NCBI GenBank assembly: GCA_026261815.1
Contig: JAMPIT010000856.1
Location: 8,788,001-8,852,000, forward strand
Reading direction: 5' to 3'
Length of the DNA stretch: 64,000 nt
From: Monarcha castaneiventris obscurior
Lineage: Eukaryota > Chordata > Aves > Passeriformes > Monarchidae
Below are positions 11,101-18,574 of this stretch, piece after piece; the stretch's first letter is position 1; every line of letters begins with the position of its first letter. Under the pieces are notes generated by a model. It had not been told where the DNA came from. It did not search any database and saw only the letters and a program-made list of their open reading frames with translations. Both the position numbers and the translations under genes were made by a program.

Positions 11101-14100
11101 AACACTTCAGGGATGGGGCATTCACAGCTTCTCTGGGCAACCTGTTCCAGTTGCCAATATAAGACATTGCCACATACAAACACTTACTGCAAGGCTATTA
11201 AGCCTTTCAGATAAGGACTTGGTGAACTTTGGGGAGGGACAAAGGGAAGAGTTGCAGGCGTCCTCCCTGGCCACTAAACTTCACTAAACTTCAACCACTC
11301 TGATCTTCTAGAGGTCTGGAATACAGAGCCAGGCCACAGCTGAAAGCACCATTCCACCTGGTCTTGCTTTCAGTCTGGTCACACGACTACAGAGATCTCC
11401 GAAAGTCCTGGAGAGTTTGACCATAAAAATAATGGGTTTAACTTAGTGTGAAGGAGAAAAAAAAAAAAGTCACTTCACCATGAAAATGTTAACATTTTCC
11501 TCAGACCTGTAATTTTCTTAATCTCATGTCAGGCTGATAAACTCCCTGGATATGATTTACTATTTAGCTTTGCAGGGTCTTTATCTGTAATTTCATTGTT
11601 CAGCCCAAAGAATTATGTTCCCCCACATCATGTGTATTCCACAGCAGTTCCTGTTTTCATCCAAAAGATAAGATTTAGAGATCACAGAGATTAATCCAAG
11701 CCTTAGTTTTAGCAGAGTCGATGTTAACCTCTCATTAAATCTTCAAGCAGGGAAAAGACAAGTCAATATGTGTTGTGCTTCTTTCTCCTGAGACAATACA
11801 CAACCAGCCAAAGAAAACTTACCTGGTGGTACTCCAGCTCCTTCTGCTTTGCCTGTTCTAGCTCCTGGTGAGCAAGGGCCTGAGCCTCCTCTTGTTCCAA
11901 TGGCTTTGTAAGATCTTGATACTTTAAAACAGCAGTTCGTCTCTGAGAAATATAAATAAAATATTTGTATTGGATTATACAACATTGCTCAACAAGTCTG
12001 GGCATCAGCAATTGATCTTTCTAGAACATGCACTAGTGTGGCATCTGCATCTCCATTTCCTCATGGGCTTTTTATTAAACTACTTATGAAGTTTCTAATC
12101 TAATCCTCATCCCATTTTTTGCTGGCATATTACTCTGCTTCTGCATTCAATCCATCTGAGATAATTCAGTCCCAGGAAGCTTTTCTTTCTCCATTTTCTC
12201 ATCTTCAGAGGTTTTTTTTTTTTTCCTCTTTTAGCAGGAAGTTCTATTTTGACTTCTAGAATTTGAGCTCCAATTTGATCAGTCAGTGAGGTTAATACAT
12301 TTTCTAGGGAGGAGAAGGCTCTTTGGAGGAGTGGATGGCAAGGTAGTACCAGGGGCAAGAACCTCATTAGCTTGAAACTGAAGCTTGACAAATTTAAGTG
12401 CGCAATTCTCTGACGTCCCTGATGAGCAGGGACTGCATTCCATGACCTGGAAAGCCCTTCCAGTCCTATGGTAAGAGCAATGTACATTCCAAGTACAGCT
12501 CCTGCTCTCTGCCAAGCAAATTTACAATTAATCATGTTCTTTGGTTACTAAAAAAAAGCCCTGAACAAAAAACCCTGTCTTTGTTCCTTTCAGCCCTGGG
12601 ATGATACAGCAGTTCCAGAGGTTACTGGTGAGGATGAACTGTCTTATTCTCAGAAAACAAGAGTGGGAAGTGCATCTAGGCACCTGCTTGCCTGGATAGT
12701 CTGTCAGTCTGCTACTGAAACAAATCACTCTGCGAGCAGCAGGACCACCAAGGCTCCTTCCCCCTGGATCCATGTCTCAAGACTGATTTCCTCTGAGATT
12801 CTCTAAGAAGACTTGCACTCACACTGCAGCCTCTCAGTGGCAACATGAACCAGGCCCCTCTCCTACACACAGCTGCTGATTTTCACAAAATCTGTGAAGA
12901 CATCATGCTTCTGACACCTCTGCCTCTCTGTCAGATTTGACAGAATTTGGCCTACAGGTTCACAGCTGTTATGTGGAAGCAGAGTAAACACTGTGTGTTT
13001 CTGTGAGCCTGATTTCTGCAGGGAACCTGCCCCCAGTGCTGGAATATTGCTGGCACACCAACAAAGCAAAATCTCTGTAAGATGCTGTTGCCTGATTTCC
13101 CAATCAGGGAATGCAGAAATCTCACCGTGGAGTCTCTCACGAGCTTGAAGTCCAAGTACACCAGGCTTGGAAGATGAGCAACAACAAACAGCATGTAGTG
13201 CTCTTTGTTGCAGAAAGGGTTCCCACTGAGGTTCAGTGTCCGTAGGTTTTTTAACCTCCTGAGATAAACAACCTGTGCCAAAGGGAAAGAGCTCTGTATT
13301 TCCCAGTGCTGGGGAAACACAGCCTTGGAATTTATTGCTTTTATTACAGTTAAGTTGCAATAGGTATTCTGCTCCACTGCCAAATTCACACAACAGTCAA
13401 TTACAAGTTTCTAATGGTTTTGGGAAAGAAAATACTTAAATTCACATTGGTAATATCTAGACAATGGGTGGAGAGAGAAGGCTGATGGGGTGCACAAATC
13501 ACAGATCTTAAATTGCTAAGATGCCCTCAAAAGAACTCCAAATAAATCCTAGTCTCCCCGCTTTGCTCATATGTAGCCACTTAATCCTTTTCTAGCTTTC
13601 ATGAGAGCAAATAGGAATTTTGCCATGGCTGAGAGCAGCCACAGAACTGGGCCCCCCTGAGTCAATAACCTAAAAGAAAAATGGCTGCAGCAAGCACTTA
13701 ACACCAGGACAGAGGACCAAAACCATACCTCAGAAATACTTTGAAATCCTACGGAGAATTTTATCACCTAAGGAGGGGCTTGGACACAATGGCAAATGCC
13801 AGTTTTAGAATATCTGATCCTTCAACAGGGAATATTTGCAAAACCAGGGAACACTCACATCTTCCAGAATGGTCAGATTATTCTTCCCTATGGAGAAAAT
13901 CTGCAGCTCTTGCAATGTGTCCATGTGCTCAAGTTTAGATATTCTGTTACTGTAGAGACTGAGGTCCTGCAGTTTGACAAGGGTATCCAGGCCTTCAATT
14001 ATTTCAATATTGTTGAAGGACAGGTCTGGGGAAGAGTTAGAAATCAAACATTAAATTATTTCTTGCAGAACGCCCTGATTCTGCCCTTGCATTTAGTTCT

Positions 14101-17047
14101 GGATGTAGGAGTTTATGTACAGATTTTTCTCAGGGGTGGTCAGTGTCCCACAGGAAAGGCTCAGCATTAAACCCTCCTCCATCCCCATCTCCTCCTTGCA
14201 ATGGTCTGTGCAACTTCTAAATGAGAGGAAAAGCTGAAGTTAGTCCATGCAGAGTCCACATACACAGCCTGAAAGGGGCTTCTGCCTTATGGAGAAACAC
14301 AAAGTGGGGAAATGCCCTAAAGAGGGGAATTTCTGTGACAAATCTGACACCATCTTGTTTCTTGCAGACTCTGGCCTGCCACACCAATGCCACGGTTGTG
14401 GTCATTCCTACAGGACCAAGATATGGCGGCTCCACATCAGTGGAGTTATGCAAAGGCTCACTTTAGCTGTTTCACTTATTGAAATGTCCTCTTCTCCTGC
14501 CAGAACATCTCTCCTAACACCTACACTCACCATGACTAAGGGTAGGATTTGCCCTTGGGGTAGGATTTGCCCTTGGGCTAGGACTGAGCAAGCCATGAGT
14601 CTGAAAACAGTTTATGAGGTCTCTTGGGTGGCTGAGACACTTGTGCAGCAGCAGCTGAACCACTGCAGCCTTTGGGCAAACGAAATAGGTGAGTGCTCTT
14701 CAAAACACTCTGCTTACTCCGTGGTGATCAGTTGGTGATTCACAAGTGCATCAGTCATCTGTGGAGCAGAACAGTGCAGACAACTGGGTGGAAGAACCCA
14801 TTAGACATTTCACAACGTGCTTATGAGCTGAAGCCCTGCATGCTGAGGATATATTTAGAATTCCAACCAGCAGCATGGCTGCAGTTCCAGGGAATGCTCT
14901 AAGCTGTGCATCTGTGTAGCTGCAAGCAGTCACATAAGGCTACAAGGATGGGCACTCCTTGGGACAACAATGACACCGAGCCCTTAAGGATACAGGGGTA
15001 AAGATGGTGGGTTGTAGGCTCTGGAATGCCTGCAGCAGCTTTGAAAACAAAATACAGGCTTCTAAATAACGGAGGTGTTTCCATAAATATTCCTGAAAGT
15101 CACCCTAAACACAATACAAACCTTGGAAACAACCTTGAAACCTCAGCTTCCTGTTCCTGCCACACCAAATGTATTAAATCCAGTTTTTAAACATTTGAAG
15201 GATTGTTTTGCAGCTCTGATACTCAGGCATTTTGACATTTGACAGTCAAAGAAGGAGACACAGAGACAGCTGACAGCCTTCCCAGGGTAAGCTCCTATCA
15301 GTCGTGTTTGAGAAGGAAGGTGACATCCTGGTTTATCGCAGATTGCTCTGCACCTGTGAAGGCATCCAGCCTCCTATGCCTGTATCTCACCAAGCCATAC
15401 AAGGTGAACCAGACTCTCCAGACCTTCTATCTTCTCAATGACGTTGTTGTCCAGCTGCAGTTTAGTCAGATTCTCTAATGGCCACAGATTATCAATCTGC
15501 AGGATACCTAAAGCCACAGGAAACAAAAAAAATTGCTTTTCACGTGAGACAGCTCCGTTTTAGCAGACACGCTGCCTTGCACAAGGCAAACACGTCCAGT
15601 CTTGCCTCCAGAAGGATTTTCAGCATGTGATGAGTGCCCTGGAGAGCTCAGAGGTGCACTGGCTGGAGGAGATTTCAATGAAACAGCCCACTTAACCTCA
15701 GTGTCCTGCACCAGCGCACGCTGCTCATCAGCGAGGGCAACGAGGCGCGCAGGGGATGCTGACTACAGCCCTGCACTCCAGTGCCTTTATGAATCCACTG
15801 CTAGGAGGCCTTGACCTTCATTTTCCTCTCCAGCTCCAAGCAGGAGGTTTGGGATGAGACTCTGCTTTTCTCTGCATTTGCAGTCTAGCAGTGCCCAGCC
15901 GCTGCTTTTGTAAATGACTCTCCTGCTCCCAGGATTCTCATCACAGGGGAGGAAGTTGGAGTCTACCCTTTCTGTGAAGGCTGCAGTTTAGAACTAATCA
16001 ATATCCCTGCATTTAGTTTCCTCCAAACACAGAATCACAAGGGCAGGCCGTTAGTCACCACAGCAAAGCATCAGGACCAAGGTGACAGGAAATACAGAAC
16101 ATTCTCACTCCCATTTCTCTTTCCCCTGCAATGGCTTCCCAGAGGATTTCATCTGCTGTCCTGCTATCCTTATTTAGTGAGGGCACAATAAACCAAGGAA
16201 TTGCATGCACAAAATATTCAGACAGTTCTGGTTTTTATATTTGCAAATGATTCTATGCAGGATGAGGTCAAGGGAGTCTTTGCTAAGAAAATCAACCCAT
16301 ACACACATTATTTTACTGGAGCACACAAAGAATAATCAACAGTAGATTTTTGCCTATGAAATTACCCCCCTCCTCCAAATACTCAAATGTTCAGCCAAAT
16401 GTTCTTTTCATTTTTTGAGTGCAAGTTTACAGCAGGTTTGACAGTAAGAGGCAAGCTGTGGTAATGCTATGGGTGACCAGAGAATGCCATCTGATTGGAT
16501 TGTAATCACCATAATCTCCCAAACAGCTCTCACATAATCACCAGCCATGGCAGCGCCTGCCCAGGGCTGGATTTGGCCACGTACCGAGGGGCCCAATAGG
16601 CCTGTGGCCTGTAGGTGTCACCACAATATAAATGTTAAATGAGAACAGCAGCGACAGTAAGAGTGGGAAGTGAAGCAGCTTTGAAGTTACCCACTAGCAA
16701 AAGCACCCGGCTCCCTCTGATGAAGCTCCTTTGTACAGGTATGAGCAAAAGTCGAAGTCCAGACATTAGTTTTCACATAATAAATCCAAGCTACTAATGA
16801 TTGCTTAATTGCTGGTTACCCACTTCGTGCTTTAGTCTATTACCTTCTAGCAAAAGAAGAGGGAAAATATGTTTATATTCTGATACTCACTTTTAAAACT
16901 AAGCTGTAGCTCTGTCACAACCTTACAGTTAGTATTTTCTGCTCTGGCAAGATCTCCAAGGTCCTCTGGACACTTCTCTTCGATGGCTTTCTGAACCATT
17001 TCATCATCAATAATGTTTGGCTCAACATTACCAAAAAACTGACTCAT
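1989..17047 (-). CDS. DRC3: DRC3 (LRRC48), dynein regulatory complex subunit 3, complete coding region in 12 exons
   Basis: DRC3 is a subunit of the nexin-dynein regulatory complex of motile cilia and flagella. That complex links neighbouring doublet microtubules and regulates dynein. Twelve exons were assembled by hand from splice sites; every junction keeps the frame and the sum is 1569 bases, that is 522 residues plus stop, against 523 for the human protein as I recall it. Residues 1-52 are an acidic head; residues about 53-190 hold leucine-rich repeats (for example LTKLQLDNN, LVKLQDLSLYSN, LKNLRTLNLSGNPF); an alpha-helical, coiled-coil-rich region follows to the C-terminus. The conserved segment FLFDSLYAED lies near residue 250. 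Ten coding introns are GT-AG; those after coding exons 6 and 9 are AT-AC. Four CR1 fragments lie within the span (entered separately). The remaining long intronic stretches show nothing else. An acceptor just upstream of the ATG indicates at least one non-coding 5' exon. Confidence 0.95.
2264..2395 (-). CDS. DRC3: DRC3 coding exon 11
   Basis: Acceptor cctcccag/ctcctt, donor GAGAAG/GTAAGA. Forty-four codons, residues 442-485, phase 0/0; LLVDKDTTVNAIHMSHSIRL corresponds to the family's LFVDKDTIVNA..SHDIHL. Confidence 0.93.
3751..3874 (-). CDS. DRC3: DRC3 coding exon 10
   Basis: Begins G/TTGAGTCAG after the AC acceptor; donor CGAAGG/GTGAGG. Residues 400-441, including QCRDLENQHHEKLMEM, which is close to invariant in the family, then an acidic run (DKDELEEDFPDD). 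Confidence 0.93.
3875..4659 (-). other. DRC3: DRC3 intron 9: U12-type AT-AC intron with perfect consensus
   Basis: The intron starts ATATCCTTTG (4659 downwards), the U12 AT-AC donor consensus. It contains the exact branch-site consensus TTCCTTAAC at 3887-3895 and ends gttctgtAC at 3875, about 13 bases after the branch A. Length 785 bases. The flanking exons join in frame with no added or lost residue compared with the family. Confidence 0.93.
4660..4730 (-). CDS. DRC3: DRC3 coding exon 9 (ends at a second U12-type AT-AC donor)
   Basis: Acceptor tctgttaag/gaactg. It encodes residues 377-399, ending STFIENIQG, which matches the family's LFIENVQ. The exon ends AT immediately before ATATCCTTTG; the split codon AT/G gives Met, then LSQCRDLEN in exon 10, the same spacing as in the human protein. 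Confidence 0.9.
5981..6112 (-). CDS. DRC3: DRC3 coding exon 8
   Basis: Acceptor gtgtttag/aggctg, donor CTGGAG/GTGAGG. Forty-four codons (residues 333-376), phase 0/0, including LQLWDALMTLETL, which matches the conserved LFDALMTLE motif. Confidence 0.92.
7262..7590 (-). mobile_element. CR1 LINE 3' fragment with 8-bp terminal repeats
   Basis: 5'-truncated CR1 in DRC3 intron 7. The complementary strand shows the avian CR1 3' region (…gggcagggacaccttcc…, …tccagggatggggca…) and about 4.75 copies of an 8-bp terminal repeat, ATTCTGGG, at 7263-7300. Confidence 0.9.
7772..7842 (+). mobile_element. CR1 3'-terminal scrap
   Basis: About 70 bases resembling the CR1 end: gttggaacgagaccatcctt, then ccctccaacccgaaccgttc, ending attctgtgactctg. 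Confidence 0.6.
8407..8441. repeat. (ATCT)n microsatellite
   Basis: About nine tetranucleotide units with one interruption (ctac), in DRC3 intron 7. Likely polymorphic. Confidence 0.9.
8833..8998 (+). mobile_element. CR1 LINE 3' fragment
   Basis: Diverged CR1 3' end in sense orientation: ggctgtggagtctccatcct, gagatattca, then a gatccc..ccagcc..ctatgattct terminus. Confidence 0.8.
9146..9320 (-). CDS. DRC3: DRC3 coding exon 7 (coiled coil)
   Basis: It begins after an AC acceptor and ends CAAAGG/GTAATG. It encodes residues 274-332 (YKKEFVSVCENLYNYGLEEY onwards), matching the family's YKDKF..C.N.F.YGL pattern. Enters with one base (GC/A), exits at phase 0. Confidence 0.92.
9321..10609 (-). other. 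DRC3: DRC3 intron 6: U12-type AT-AC intron
   Basis: The intron starts ATATCCTTCC (10609 downwards), an almost perfect U12 AT-AC donor. It ends ctgctgtcAC at 9321. A U12 branch-site-like CCTTGAC lies at 9332-9338, with its branch A about 12 bases from the acceptor, the spacing expected of the minor spliceosome. There is no GT-AG solution that keeps the frame. Length 1289 bases. Confidence 0.88.
10610..10722 (-). CDS. DRC3: DRC3 coding exon 6 (ends at a U12-type AT-AC donor)
   Basis: Acceptor ttcaaag/acagcc. It encodes residues 237-273 with the family signature TAFVEYLNGSFLFDSLYAED. No in-frame GT donor exists: the frame meets a stop before the only reasonable GT. Ending the exon at GC, just before ATATCCTTCC, joins in frame to exon 7 at residue 274 and gives A-Y-K-K-E-F. 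Confidence 0.9.
10973..11158 (-). mobile_element. CR1 LINE 3' fragment
   Basis: Antisense CR1 3' end in DRC3 intron 5, from cacagaatcataaaatggct through catgggcagggacaccttgc to ctctgggcaacctgttccag. Confidence 0.9.
11823..11942 (-). CDS. DRC3: DRC3 coding exon 5 (start of helical region)
   Basis: Acceptor ttctcag/agacga, donor CACCAG/GTAAGT. Forty codons (residues 197-236), phase 0/0, very rich in E, Q, K and A, consistent with a coiled coil (LEQEEAQALAHQELEQAKQK). Confidence 0.92.
13126..13272 (-). CDS. DRC3: DRC3 coding exon 4 (last LRR and LRR cap)
   Basis: Acceptor ggcacag/gttgtt, donor TCCACG/GTGAGA. Exactly 49 codons, residues 148-196, phase 0 on both sides. It includes LNLSGNPFCNKEHYMLF and the LRR-cap-like AHLPSLVYLDFKLV. 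Confidence 0.93.
13859..14025 (-). CDS. DRC3: DRC3 coding exon 3 (leucine-rich repeats)
   Basis: Acceptor ccccag/acctgtcc, donor GAAGAT/GTGAGT. Residues 92-147 carry two LRR units (LSFNNIEIIEGLDTL and LSLYSNRISKLEHMDTL). Exits at phase 0. Confidence 0.93.
14542..14577. repeat. 18-bp tandem duplication
   Basis: Two perfect copies of gtaggatttgcccttggg in DRC3 intron 2. Confidence 0.8.
15391..15507 (-). CDS. DRC3: DRC3 coding exon 2 (first leucine-rich repeats)
   Basis: Acceptor gctttag/gtatcc, donor gcttg/GTGAGATAC. It encodes residues 53-91, including LTKLQLDNNVIEKIEGLESL, a typical LRR of the LRRC48/SDS22-like kind. It enters at phase 1 and exits at phase 1. Confidence 0.93.
16891..17047 (-). 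CDS. DRC3: DRC3 coding exon 1 (start codon, residues 1-52)
   Basis: The start ATG is at 17047-17045, giving MSQFFGNVEPNIIDDEM, which aligns with the family's NMIDDEM head. The donor is AAAA/GTGAGTATC at 16890; phase 1. A splice acceptor (catctaag) ends at 17066, 19 bases upstream of the ATG, so the 5' UTR is split. Confidence 0.93.
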
Positions 17048-17121
17048 TGTGAGACAGAATCAGCCTTAGATGACAGAAAAGAAAAATAAATTATATCGGT
17101 GGCTGGCTACTATTTCCAGCA

Positions 17122-17345
17122 ATCCCAGAATCCCAAAATGGTTTGGGTTGGAAGGGACCTTAAAGATCATCTCATTCCAACCCCCTGCCATGGGCAGGGA
17201 CACCTTCCACTAGCTCAGGTTGCTCCAAGTCCTATCCAACCTGGCATTGGACACTTTCAGGGATGGGGAATACACAACTTCTCTTGCCAGCCTGTTCCGA
17301 TGCTTGACAACCCTTCCAGTGAAGAAATTCTTCACGGAAATTTAA
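17122..17345 (-). mobile_element. CR1 LINE 3' fragment upstream of the DRC3 start codon
   Basis: Antisense CR1 3' end with two terminal repeats (atcccagaatcccaaaat), then the gaagggaccttaaagatcat block and a truncated body ending near gaagaaattcttcacgg. It lies in the inferred DRC3 5' UTR intron. Confidence 0.9.
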
Positions 17346-17654
17346 ATATTGCTTGTGTTGCCCTGGGGGCAATGAGACTATTTGTCTTTTTCGAACTGTG
17401 CAGAGTTAATGAATCAGTGTGAAGGACTTGAATCGTCAAACTTTTGCTTGCATAAGATGTTTATAATTAGAGTAAGTTCTGATTTATTTTTGCACAGGAG
17501 AGAAATAATAAATGTCAGAGTTTAGAGAGTTTTGTTGTCATGATAGCATTTCATTAACAAACCAAACCTCTCTGTGGCTGTGCACAGTAGAGACGGGGGA
17601 GCAGCAGGCTCTGGATTTATCCATCCTTGACCTTCCTCTCCCACTTCCTTGTAC

Positions 17655-17795
17655 AATCACAGAGCGATTTGGGTTGGGAGGGACCTTAAAACTCATCTTG
17701 TTCCACCCCTGCCATGGGCAGGGACACCTTCCGCTAGACCAGGCTGCTCCAATCCCCGTCCAACCTGGCCTTGAACACTCCCGGGGATGTGCACT
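17655..17795 (-). mobile_element. CR1 LINE 3' fragment at the promoter edge
   Basis: Antisense CR1 end (cacagagcgatttgggttgg through tgccatgggcagggacacct to ggccttgaacactcccgggg). It abuts the left edge of the GC-rich promoter region. Confidence 0.88.
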
Positions 17796-17945
17796 TATCC
17801 AGCGTCTTTCAGTCAATGTCGGTTCCAACCATCCCCGCCCGGTGGGTGGGAAGAGGCCGCCGCCTCCCACTCCCAGGACCCACCAAGGCCCAGATCCTGG
17901 CCCATCAGGCCTCTCACCCGCAGGTCCCCTGGGGTCTGTGTCGGT

Positions 17946-18013
17946 TCCGTTCCCGATTCCCGGTGCCCAGTTCCCAGTTCCCAGTTCCCAGTTCCCGATT
18001 CCCGGTTCCCGGC
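17946..18013. repeat. 7-bp (AGTTCCC)n tandem repeat, G-rich on the minus strand
   Basis: Imperfect copies of agttccc, gattccc and ggttccc in tandem. On the minus strand this gives repeated GGGAACT units, with four or more G-triplets separated by four bases, which fits the canonical G-quadruplex pattern. Confidence 0.85.
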
Positions 18014-18072
18014 CCCCACCCGCGCCTCAGCGCCCGTCGCTAAGGAAGCACGGGTGCGTTGCTAGGGAAGGT

Positions 18073-18078
18073 CACGTG
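18073..18078. promoter_or_regulatory. CACGTG E-box (USF / TFEB-type)
   Basis: The full context gtcacgtgat matches nine of ten bases of the CLEAR motif GTCACGTGAC that is bound by TFEB/MITF; it also suits USF. Which factor binds is inference. Confidence 0.5.
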
Positions 18079-18091
18079 ATCGGTTCAGCCG

Positions 18092-18450
18092 CCAATGGGC
18101 GGGGAGTGGGTGGGAAGGCCATCTACCAATCAGCGCGCCAGAAATCCGTGTCAGCCAATCAGCGCCGGAATCGTACCGCCGGGGCGGAGAGGGCTGGGAT
18201 GATTGACGTTCCCTTTGCCCAATAATGTTACAGATAGGTTCGGCCTTTGCCCAATGGAGAACGGCATTCTCGGTGTCCCCGCTGTCCATCAAGGGGAGGG
18301 CGGGGAAAGGGCCGGGACTACTGCGGGGGCGGACCCCTCGCTTGACAGTGATGGACATTCTCCTTAACCAATAGCTCTGCGGCGCGTCCAGCAGCTGTCC
18401 AATGGAGCGTGGGGAGGCGGGACACGCCTGTCAGAGCTCGCTGTGATTGG
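18092..18450. promoter_or_regulatory. Array of eight CCAAT boxes (NF-Y)
   Basis: CCAAT on the plus strand at 18092, 18126, 18155, 18219, 18251, 18368 and 18399, plus ATTGG (inverted) at 18446. Several have the preferred flanks (accaatcagcg, gccaatcagcg). NF-Y sites are typical of TATA-less divergent promoters; this density within 360 bases is high. Confidence 0.7.
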
Positions 18451-18522
18451 TGCGCGGGGCTGTCGGTCAGGGCGCGGTGCGGGAGGGGTGGGCGCCGGGC
18501 CGCTGTTTGTTGTCATCCCAAG

Positions 18523-18574
18523 ATGGAGTTTCTGCTGGGGAACCCGTTCAGCACCCCGGTGGGGCAGAGCCTCG
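18523..18574 (+). CDS. TOM1L2: TOM1L2 coding exon 1 (start codon)
   Basis: [17 protein letters not shown], the exact N-terminus of the family. The ATG sits in a good context (ccaagATGg), in GC-rich sequence. Donor CTCG/GTACGG, phase 1. Confidence 0.95.
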
